A stretch of DNA of 64,000 bases. Source: Gracilaria domingensis. Taxonomy: Eukaryota; Rhodophyta; Florideophyceae; Gracilariales; Gracilariaceae. The notes under the pieces were generated by a model. The model was not told where the DNA came from, searched no databases, and was given only the letters and a program-made list of their open reading frames with translations. Numbering within the stretch: the stretch's first letter is position 1; every line of letters starts with the position of its first letter. Position numbers and translations under genes: made by a program. Of this stretch, positions 21,961-30,806 are shown in pieces. The stretch covers positions 62,001 to 126,000 of the forward strand of contig VCMS01000189.1 of NCBI GenBank assembly GCA_022539475.1. Direction: 5' to 3'.

Positions 21961-24620
21961 CAGCTTGAGCCCCTGCCCCCCCCCCCCCCCCCCCGTCAAA
22001 TGCTGCGCACCCCTCTGCACTGTGCATTTTAAATGCAAGCATGCAAACACATCATGCAAAAAACTCAACAAGCAATACACGGCCCGGACAATCCCCACTC
22101 TTCCCCGCCTTTCTGTCTTCCTACTCGTTGATCTCGGTTCTTCGCAGTTCGTCAGTCGGGCATCCTCGTACTGAATCGTTCCGCCCTCAAAACTCTTTGC
22201 CGCTGGCTTTGGAGTTACACATGCCTTGGAAATGCCCTCATGTCCCATTGTAGGTAACCGTAAAGCTTCCGTCACTCCTCTACAACAAAGTCTCTTCAGT
22301 GTTATGTGACAAACAAACCAACATCTCCATCGTCGCAGCAAGTAACCAACTTCAACTTCCGCCTCGCCTCATTCCTAAATATCTTCGCTCAGAAAAAACT
22401 TTGCAGCAGCCCGATCACCAAAGTGGACGTACTAAACCACTTCTAGTCATTCTCATGACTTTAGAAGCTGTCATGCAACATCTATCACGAGATGTTCCCT
22501 GCAACGCCAAGCAAGCACTGCCTGTACCATTACGAGGAGAAAATAGGTTATACACTTTATCATGGATCGATGAAAGTAGTCATCACGTACGCATTTCTCT
22601 CACACGCAAAAAAGAAACGTGAAAGAAACGATTGTCTTCTTCTTTCCTTTTCACACTTGAATACTTGTCGAACCACGTTCTGTTTGGAGGACCAAACCCT
22701 GGTAGCAACATGCTCAGAACCGTTCCACTAGCCGCTCCGAGCCGTTCTCAAAGTCGACTATAGAACAGAACCCTTGTGCACGACAGGCATATGCGGCCCT
22801 TAGCACAGCTTTCTACGTCAGCACTGATATTGAGAAGATCCCCATGAGCTATATTCCGCAACAAGTAAATCCGCTTCGCATCACTCACATTGGAGCGCTT
22901 GTCTTGTACGTTTTTAGTTGGCAATGCATTAGTAGGGCATCGGATCAAGTTGCGCTTATATTTTGGCGTGCTGTGGGGCAAGAAAAATTTTTGAGCTCGT
23001 TTGACCGGGCCAGCGCTGAATGGAAACGAAATGATGCAAGCATAGAATGAAGAAACGTTTGACTAATGAATAATACGCATGTTCAGTATGTAGTGAACAA
23101 AAAGCCGGCTGTACGTGACGCGTTTTCGTTTCAATCTCATTCACATTAAAGCCTCCGAATCGGTCGTTGGAGGCACACTCAGGGCGAGCTCGCTGGTGCG
23201 TAGCACGTACCCCGAAACGCTGCAATCATCCGACGCAACGTGCGATGCAAAATCTCACGAAATTGTTGTCAAAGAATGACTTTGTGCGTTCCTTTGGTGC
23301 GGGCCCTCCGTTACGTTACATCTCCACGGAAAAAGAAGCAGGAGCCATGGACATACGGGGCAGGGCCCCTGCGTTTGCCAACAAAAGAGAGTTTATATGC
23401 GGTAGTATAACCCCAGCATATAATGCTGTCAGTTTTCGTTGCACAAGCTAAACTCGATTATATTTGGAGTCCAACCCGAAATGAATTTGTGAAATGGAAG
23501 GCTCAAAAATGCAGTGAACACGTCTCAATCATCCATGATGGGAACAACACGTATCAAGCCTGCGAGAATACCGCACGCGGCGGAGCGGCACGCACCCTCG
23601 GCACCCGTGCACATTGGTGAACCTAACCACCTCCATGTGCACATATAGCTCTTAGAATTCAACCACAGCGGTTATATGACCACAGTTTGGTACATCTCGC
23701 TGCTATTGTGCTTTTGAACCACTCTTTCCGGAGTGAATCATATTCTTTTGGTTTTTTGGCAACTTTCGAGCTTTATGACAAACACACCAAAGGATCAAGT
23801 CTCTTTCAAAAGATTTCCCTCCTGAAGCTTGATTATCAAACTGATCAACTTTATGCAATCTCCCAATCTCCGGAAACGCACTCACTTTGACAGGCAACCA
23901 GGTAGCATGAAGCAACGTAAAGGTATATGAAAGGGCGGCGGGGGGGGAAGGGGCATGGAAGACGTTTACTTTTGACCTAGCGAGCATGACGTGCTACGCA
24001 GAAAAACGTTTCATTTTTTGGTCGTACGCCGTGAAGCCTGTCTTCTTGAGGCTCATTTGAGACGGTTGCGCAGCGCAAGGGCACTTGGGATCTGTGCGAG
24101 ATACAGTCTTGAGTGACAGGCGCATACTATAACCAAAAAACTGGATGTGTCGGCCACTGCAGAGGAAGAGCATATTCCAGTTCTCTAGAGGAACATTTCA
24201 GCCCTTTTATGCGTCCTCGACAGAGTTGCTGCCAAACTATAGCATTGCTTCCATGTTAACCCTGCACATGTGAGAATTTTTAACCGGATACAGAGGATGC
24301 TGGGAGAGTTTTCGCTGCTCGTCGGAGAACGAAAGAACGCAAACGGGAGCAAGAGGAAGAGTGAGGAGTGAGCGACACGGCTTGGTATGCGCGTAGATAG
24401 CGGTGAGCTAGATGATCTAGATGATGTAGATGATCGGTATGATAGCGTGGAGCACTGGCTCGGTGGCGTGGCGACGGGAAGCAGGAGGCGACGTGTTTTA
24501 CGTTTTTGGTTGTAGGTGAGCCAAAGTTTTGTGGTTGTACGCGGTGAGGGAAGAAGGAAGAGGGCTGCGGTTGGTACACGGAGGGTGGTTGAGTGCGAAT
24601 CTACGTGTAGCGGACAGGGC
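21961..24620. other. Intergenic region, no gene recognised
   Basis: Contains the C19 run at 21976-21994 and a G8-containing G-rich patch at 23938-23952. ORFs are short and featureless on both strands. A TAGATGATC-type repeat lies near 24410-24440, upstream of nothing recognisable. Confidence 0.4.
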
Positions 24621-25356
24621 TCAGCTCAACAGCTGCTCCAGGCCGACAGCCACGTCATCGCGCAAGCCGTTGACGACGGACTTGGCTCCCAGGAACATGT
24701 CCAACAGAGAGGCGGCCAGCTGCTTGCTCGAGAGCTCGCCCAGCAACCTGCCGTCCACGCTGAGCGACACGACGTGCGCGTCCACCGCAATGCGCACGTC
24801 GCTGCCCACCTTCATGGTGCCCACCTGGCGGAACAGCGCGCAGAAGCGCCTCGCATCGGCCTTGCACTCGGCCGGGCGGCACGACCCCATCTTGGCGGCG
24901 GCGGCCACGCGCGGCAGCAGCTGGCGCTCAAAGCCGTCCTGCATGTGCGCGCCGCGCACCTGGCGCACCACCACCATGCGCAGCGTGACGGGCATGTGGC
25001 CGCCCTCGCACAGCTCGCGCCACAGCGGGTCGGCCTCCAGGATGTTGTGCGCGTCGAAGCCGCGCCACCGCGCCAGCACCTGCGGCGTGCGGCGCGGGTC
25101 CACGTACACGCCCACCGCGTACACCTTGACCAGCCCGCGCATGAAGCGCGCGCCCACGCCCGCCAGCTCGCGCGTCGGCGACAGCTCCGCGTCGAACGCC
25201 ACGCCCGTGTCGCGCTGCACGCGCGCGGCCGGGCGCGCGAACGGCTCGGCGGCCGCCACGGCGGCCGGCAGCGCCGCGGCGACGGCGGCCGCCGCCAGCA
25301 GCGCGCCGCCGCCGCCGCCGCCGCCGCCGCGCGGCGCCGACCGCGACGCGGCCAGC

Positions 25357-25390
<34 letters not shown>

Positions 25391-25451
25391 GCGGCGCGCG
25401 GAGCTGCGTGTGCGCGCGGCGCGCGGCGAGCGGCAGCACGCGGGATGCCAT
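24621..25451 (-). CDS. Chalcone-isomerase-like (fatty-acid-binding) protein, organelle-targeted
   Basis: CHI-fold proteins of the FAP class bind fatty acids and influence fatty acid metabolism in plastids; true chalcone isomerase is not expected in algae. The start is ATG 25451, giving 276 residues. The first about 75 residues are an Arg/Ala/Ser-rich leader with Ala and Gly runs coded by GCC/GGC repeats, followed by a hydrophobic stretch, consistent with plastid or mitochondrial import. The CHI fold follows: GVAFDAEL, LAGVGARFMRGLVKVYAVGVYVD, PVTLRMVVVRQV and a C-terminal VSLSVDGRLLGELSSKQLAASLLDMFLG. The VKVYAVGVYV strand and the SKxLAxSLLDMFLG end are characteristic. It is divergent from plastid-type LPAAT across 306 bp. 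Confidence 0.85.
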
Positions 25452-25757
25452 CGGCGGGGGACGGGCGCGCCCCCCCGCGGCGCGCGCGCGCGGCGGCGGC
25501 GGCGGCGGCAATGACGCGCGGCGGCGCGCGCGCGGCGGCGGCCGGCGGCCGCGCCAGTGCGCGCGCGCCAAGTGGCGGCGGCGCGCGCGCGCGCGCGCGC
25601 GCGCAGGCGCGAGCTGCGCTTTAGGCGGCGCGCGGCGGCGCGCGCGAGCTGCGCCGCGCGGCCCGCGGCGCCGGCGCGCGTTCCCCGAGCTGCGCGCGCG
25701 ACCCGACGCGACCCGCCCCCCCCCCCCCCCCCCGCCACGTCCGCGCGCGCCGCCGTC
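25452..25757. promoter_or_regulatory. Very GC-rich divergent promoter with an alternating GC tract
   Basis: 306 bp between the CHI-like and LPAAT starts, nearly all G and C. A 24 bp alternating GC run (25581-25604) can adopt Z-DNA. A C18 run (25716-25733) sits about 25 bp before the LPAAT ATG. A shared promoter is inferred from the layout. Confidence 0.5.
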
Positions 25758-26810
25758 ATGCTCGCCTCGCCGCGGCGGCCGCCGCGCGCCGCCGCCTTTG
25801 CGCCGCCCGCGCCGCTGCGGCCCGCGCCGGCCGCGACTGCGCCGACGGCGCCGACCGCGCCGCGCTGCGCGCGGTGGCGGCCGCGCGGCCGCGCCGTGGT
25901 GGCGGCCACCAGCGCGCGCGGGCGCCCGCAGCGCCAGCCGCCGCCGCAGCCGCAGCCGCGCGCGGCCGACGACGGCGCCGGCGGCGCGGCCGCGCGGCCG
26001 CGCGTGTCGCTGCGCGGGCTGCTGTTCCTGCTGATCACGTACGCGCTGTCGGTGGTGCTGTTCGTGCCCATGTGCGTGGCGCACCCGCTGGTGATGTGGC
26101 GCGACCGCGCGACGCGGCGCTTCCACGACCTGATCGCGATGGCGTGGATGAAGTGGTCGCTGCGGCTGGCGCGCGTGTCGACGCGCGTGGTGAACGCGCA
26201 CCTGCTGCCGCCGCGCGACACGCCGGCCGTGTTCGTGGCCAACCACACGTCGTACCTGGACATCTACGTGTTTGCGTTCCTGCGCCGCCGCCTCAAGTAC
26301 GTGTCCAAGGCCGAGATTTTCCGCATCCCCGTCGTGGGCTGGGCCATGGCCATGGCCGGCAACATTGCGCTGCGCCGCATGAACCGCCGCGGCCAGATGG
26401 AGGCGTACCGCAAGATGGTGCACGTGGTGGCCAACCGCCTGTCGCTGGTCGTGTTCCCCGAGGGCACGCGCTCCCTCACCGGCAAGCTGCGCCGCTTCAA
26501 GCCGGGCGCCTTCCGCGCCGCCAAGGCGCGCAACGCGCCCGTCGTGCCCGTCACCATCCTGGGCACGCGCGACGCCATGCCCAGCTACGCGTGGGTGCCG
26601 CTGCGCCACCCGCCGCGCCCGTTCGCGCTCGTGGTGCACGCGCCGCTGGACAGCGCCGCGCTCTCCGTGGAGCAGCTGCAGGAGCGCGCCTTCCGCGCCA
26701 TCGACTCGGCGCTGCCGCCGCACATCCAGACCTTTGCGCACGACCACGGCCACGACCACGGCCACGACCACGGCCACGACCACGGCCACGACCACGACCA
26801 CAACCACTGA
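25758..26810 (+). CDS. 1-acyl-sn-glycerol-3-phosphate acyltransferase (plastid LPAAT, PlsC family) with His-Asp-Gly tail
   Basis: LPAAT acylates lysophosphatidic acid to phosphatidic acid, the branch point of membrane and storage lipid synthesis. The start is ATG 25758, giving 350 residues. Residues 1-75 form an Ala/Pro/Arg-rich leader typical of plastid import, and a TM follows (GLLFLLITYALSVVLFVPM). Motif I is NHTSYLD (NHx4D); motif III is FPEGTRS; the substrate block KYVSKAEIFRIPVVGW and PVVPVTILGT also match. The last about 24 residues are a near-perfect HDHG repeat ending HDHDHNH, coded by a 12 bp tandem repeat. I know of no family member with such a tail; it could bind zinc, copper or nickel, or be a neutral repeat expansion. 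It shares a promoter region with the CHI-like gene. Confidence 0.9.
   Translation: MLASPRRPPRAAAFAPPAPLRPAPAATAPTAPTAPRCARWRPRGRAVVAATSARGRPQRQPPPQPQPRAADDGAGGAAARPRVSLRGLLFLLITYALSVVLFVPMCVAHPLVMWRDRATRRFHDLIAMAWMKWSLRLARVSTRVVNAHLLPPRDTPAVFVANHTSYLDIYVFAFLRRRLKYVSKAEIFRIPVVGWAMAMAGNIALRRMNRRGQMEAYRKMVHVVANRLSLVVFPEGTRSLTGKLRRFKPGAFRAAKARNAPVVPVTILGTRDAMPSYAWVPLRHPPRPFALVVHAPLDSAALSVEQLQERAFRAIDSALPPHIQTFAHDHGHDHGHDHGHDHGHDHDHNH
26739..26806 (+). repeat. 12 bp coding minisatellite (HDHG repeat)
   Basis: About five tandem copies of CACGACCACGGC, in frame at the 3' end of the LPAAT gene, giving the His-Asp-His-Gly tail and degenerating at the end to HDHDHNH. Confidence 0.9.
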
Positions 26811-27503
26811 GAGAGACGCGCGCGCCGCCTGCTTTTGTGTAAACGTTGTTGAATCGCCCCCGCTTCCTTCCCCCCCCTCTCCACCAGCTCTAGCTCTGCA
26901 AGCGCACAGAGCTCACAGCAGCGTGGCCGCCTCGTGCACAGCGCGCGGCGCAACAATCGCAGCCCTTCTCGCTGTCATGCTCGCGCAACGAGCGCGGCGG
27001 CGATTACACAGGGTATGGCGACGGTGGCGGCGACCGGCCGGCCGTGGCGGCGGATCGGATATACTGTTACGACGTCATTGCATGCATCAGCAGCTGGCAC
27101 GCACTGCACAGGCCTGCGGCACACGTGAGCCGCAGCAGCGGGAGCATTATACCCAAGGCTATAAGGATACCTTTGTAAGTTACCAGGGGCATGTTAGTAG
27201 CGCTGCATGCCGAAACGCGCTGCACAATGATGCCAATTTGGCAATGATGCGCACCCGCGTGTGCACTGCACAGCCTCGCTGCGCGTCTGTCAGAACTGTA
27301 CAACACTGGGCCCGCCTGGAACATGATGTTGCGCACAATTCCCAAACCGTGGCGAGGCAGCTCGCAAATGCTGCGGCAGCCACGGCTGGTGATGGTCAGG
27401 TAAAACAAGAGCGGAGCACGGCTTTAGATATACAGTGTATAATCTATCAACAACAAACGACACACTCGGCACCAAAACAGTTTGCGCCATCACGCAGCGG
27501 CGC
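26811..27503. other. Gap between convergent genes
   Basis: About 690 bp holding the 3' ends of LPAAT (+) and the mitochondrial carrier (-). A C8 run is near 26870. No gene is recognised. Confidence 0.5.
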
Positions 27504-28401
27504 TCACAGCGCGCCGTCGGCGGGCAGCGCGCGGTCGACGCCGAGCATCTGCGCCAGCGACGCCTTGACGCGCTCGTACGCGGCAAAGAACAGCGCGCTC
27601 TGCAGCGTCTTGGCGGCAATGCGCGGCGCAATGCCCTTGGCAAACGCCGCCACGCCCTCGCTGGCGGCGACGGCGCGCAGCGCGTGCGCCACGCCGCGGT
27701 AGCGCACGCGCGACGCGGCGGTCTGCGTCATGAGGCGCGTCTTGACCACGTCCATGGGGTTGGAGATGAGCGCGGCCACGGCGCCGGACACGCCGCCCAC
27801 CGCGAGCGCGTGCAGCCGCGCGCGCTTGGCCAGGCGGCGGTCGGCGCTCAGGCGCGCCTTGAGGTTCTCGTACACCACAAACTCCACGGCGGCGTACGGC
27901 ACGTCGCGCGCCAGCTGCGCCGACAGCCCCGCGTACAGGCGCGGCAGCGGCGCGGCGGCGGCGGCGCGCAGCGCGTGCGGCAGGTCGCGGTAGATGCCCA
28001 GCTGCAGCCGCTGCTTGAGCACCTCGCACGGCACGCGCACCAGCGACGCCGCCACGTCGCCGACGGCGGCGGAGGCGGCCACCACCACGTCGGCCGAGCG
28101 CGCGGGGAACGAGCGGCCCAGCCGCTTCTTGAGCGTCTGGAACGTGAGCATGTACACGGCCGCCGCCGGCACAATGCCCACCACGCCGGGCACCACGCCG
28201 CGGTACAGCCCGCGCACGCCGCCGTCGCGCAGCAGCAGCGCGCGCAGCGCGCGCAGCGAGTAGCGCTGCGGCAGCCGCGCCGCCTGCAGCCGCGTCTTGC
28301 ACGTATCCAGCGGCTGCAGCGACGCGCGCACCAGCCCGGCCGACAGCCCGCCGCTCAGCAGGTGCAGCGCGGCCGCCTTGAGCGGCGCGGCCGCCGCCGA
28401 A

Positions 28402-28439
<38 letters not shown>

Positions 28440-28449
28440 CGACGAGGGC

Positions 28450-28480
<31 letters not shown>

Positions 28481-28586
28481 GCGGCTGCACGGGCGTGTGC
28501 GGCGGCGGCGGCGGCGCGCCCTTGACGCCGACGGCGGGCGCAAACGCGCTGGGGCCGCGCGCGCGCTTGCGGCTGGGCAGGTGCAT
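27504..28586 (-). CDS. Mitochondrial carrier family protein, S-adenosylmethionine-carrier-like
   Basis: The start is ATG 28586 (MHLPSRKRARG), giving 360 residues. The first about 80 residues include Ala and Ser runs from GCC and GAC-type repeats (Ser13). Three Solcar repeats follow, with signatures PLDTCKTRLQ, PCEVLKQRLQ and PMDVVKTRLM, each after a hydrophobic helix. The second signature, in VRVPCEVLKQRLQ, and GLYRGVVPGVVGIVPAAAVY after the first resemble SAM carriers (SAMC/PET8/SLC25A26), which import SAM into mitochondria and plastids. Substrate is inferred from that resemblance only; other carriers of the same branch remain possible. It lies 203 bp downstream of the CDKC gene in the same direction. 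Confidence 0.82.
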
Positions 28587-28789
28587 GACGGCGACGACGG
28601 TGGTCGCGCGCGACCGGCAACGGCGGCGCGCGCGGCGCGCGGCGCCATGGCGAAAAAAGATGCGGCGGCGAAGCGGCGCGAGCTGCGAGGTGCAGCGCGC
28701 GCGCAGCGCTGCCGGCCGCACGTTGGCGCGCGCGGCGCCTCCGGCCGCGCGCCACGGCGCACACGCGGCCGCCGCGCCGCCGCCGCCGC

Positions 28790-28915
28790 TCACGGCCGCG
28801 GCGGCGGCACGCCGCCGCCGTCGCCGTCGTCGGCATCGTCGCCGCCGCCGTCGTCGTCGACGTCGTCGCCGGGCGGCGCGCGCGCGCGCGGCGCGGCGCA
28901 CGCGGCGGACGCGGA

Positions 28916-28952
<37 letters not shown>

Positions 28953-29790
28953 TGGCGGCGGCGCTTGGCCTGGAACTCGTGCGTGGGCTGGCGCTGGCGC
29001 GGCAGCTCGTCCTTGCGGCAGGCGTACGGCTGCTGCTGGAACCAGCGGTGCGCCAGCGCGTCGGCGGCGCTGAGGCGCGCGGCGGGGTCGAGCGCGAGCA
29101 GGCGCGCCAGCACGTCGATGAGCGCGGGCGAGCGCGGCACGGCGTGGTGCGCCAGCAGCTTGCGCAGGTAGCGCGGCAGCTGCGGCGCGTACGCGCGCGA
29201 CTCGGGCAGCAGGTGCGCCTGCGGCAGGCGGCGCCAGCCCGGCCAGCTGGCGTCGGACGGGCTGCCCACGACGCGGAAGATGAGCTCCAGCTGCTCGGCC
29301 TCGTCCTTGCCGGGGAACAGCGGCTTGCGCGTGATGAGCTCGGCCAGCAGGCAGCCCACCGACCACATGTCCACGGACGGGCCGTACTCGTTGGCGCCCA
29401 GCAGCAGCTCGGGCGGGCGGTACCACAGCGTGATGACGCGGTTGGTGTACTTGCGCCCCGGCTCGCCGTACGGGCGCGCCAGCCCAAAGTCGGCGATCTT
29501 GAGGTTGCCGTTGTTGTCGATGAGCAGGTTGGAGCCCTTGATGTCGCGGTGCAGCACCGCGCGGTCGTGGCAGTACTGCAGCCCGCTCAGCAGCTGCATC
29601 ATGTAGCACTTGACGTGCGCCTCGGTGAAGCGCACCGCCGGCGTGTCCATCAGCCCCGTCAGGTCGTGGTCCATGTACTCGAACACCATGTAGATGCTGC
29701 CCTTGGGCTTCTTGAGCGCGTCGCGCGCGTCGCGCGCGTCGCGCGCGTCGCCGCCGCCGCGCCGCTCCTTGGCGCGCGCCGCGCCGCCGC

Positions 29791-29843
<53 letters not shown>

Positions 29844-30296
29844 ACGCCCGGCGGCGCGGCGGGCGCGCCCTTGCCGGTGACGATCTCCTTGAGCTGCACG
29901 ATGTTCTCGTGGTGCAGCGTCTTGAGCAGCTTGATCTCGCGGATGGCGGTGAGCGGGAAGCCCTCGCGCTCGTTGTCCATGCGCACGCGCTTGAGCGCCA
30001 CCGTCTCGTTGGTGTACTTGTCGCGCGCGCTCCACACCTGTCTGCGCCCGCGCGCCGCGCCCGCGCGCCGGTCAGCCTCTCGGAGAACGCGCTCGCCGCG
30101 GCGAAAAGAGGCGCTGCAAGACGTACCCGTACGTGCCCTCGCCCACCTGCTCCACCTGCTGGAAGTGCGACACGTCGCGCGACACCCAGCGCCGCCGCCG
30201 CCGCGACAGCGGCATGGTGCGCGCCGCCGTCACGTCGCGGCCGCCGCGGGCGCCGTCGCCGCCGTCGTCGTCGTCGCGCGCTGCGCGCCCGTCCAT
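28790..30296 (-). CDS. CDKC-type cyclin-dependent kinase (CDK9/CDK12 group), two exons
   Basis: CDKC/CDK9/CDK12 kinases phosphorylate the RNA polymerase II tail with cyclin T/K. Exon 1 is 30127-30296 (ATG 30296; another in-frame ATG at 30215) and exon 2 is 28790-30041. The 85 bp intron 30042-30126 starts GTACGT and ends GCAG on the minus strand, and splicing restores GEGTYGQVWSARDK. The product is about 473 residues. Features: VALKRV lysine, the PLTAIRE helix (PITAIRE variant), the hinge VFEYMDHDLTGLMD, HRDIKGSNLL, ADFGLA, a T-loop with RVITLWYRPPELLLG, and DMWSVGCLLAEL. Between beta-4 and beta-5 there is an insertion of about 55 residues with a long Gly run from a GGC repeat. The C-tail is Ala- then Asp-rich. 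Confidence 0.93.
30042..30126 (-). other. Intron of the CDKC gene
   Basis: An 85 bp GT-AG intron (GTACGT donor, GCAG acceptor on the minus strand). It is supported because splicing rejoins the glycine-rich loop GEGTYG to QVWSA exactly as in the family. Confidence 0.88.
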
Positions 30297-30806
30297 CGTC
30301 GCGCGCGCCCGTCGCGCCGCGCGCCGCCGCCGCCGCCGCCGCCGCGCCGCGCCGCGCGCCAAAAGGGCGCGCGCGCGCGCGCGCGCACGGCGCGGTCGCA
30401 CACGTGGCGTGTAAGCGCACCGCGCAATTTTTTATGATGCAGCGGCGCGGCGCAGCGCGCCGTTGAGCGCGCGCCGCGCCGCGGCTTGTGCCGGCCGCTT
30501 TCCGTTCTCGCGCGCGCGCACCCCCCCCCGCCGCGCTCCTTCGTCCGCTGCCGCTGCCGCTGCCGCTGCCGCTGCCGCCGCCGCCGCCGCCGCTGCCGCT
30601 GCCGCCGCCGCCGCTGCCGCCGTCGTCGTCGCCGCCGCCGCCGCCGCCGCGCCCGCCTCCGCCGCCCGCCCGCAGCGCCCTTTTCGCGCGCCGCCGCACG
30701 CCCGCCGCGCCCCGCGTCGCGCCGCGCCGCGCCGCGCCCACCCGTCTTGTCGCGCCGCTCGCGCCACGCGCATTACCCCTTCGCCCAACCCCTACCCGCC
30801 CCCGCC
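30297..30806. promoter_or_regulatory. Divergent promoter between CDKC and PI4K genes
   Basis: 510 bp, extremely GC-rich, with alternating GC at about 30369-30385, a C9 run at 30521-30529, and long GCTGCC/GCC repeats at about 30545-30650 leading to the PI4K start. A shared promoter is inferred. Confidence 0.45.

Noticed and set aside
24621-26807. 728-codon minus-strand open frame across the CHI-like and LPAAT genes
   Set aside because: Its left third is the CHI-like gene; the rest is the antisense shadow of LPAAT, where high GC removes stop codons. Starting at ATG 25451 gives the whole CHI-like protein.
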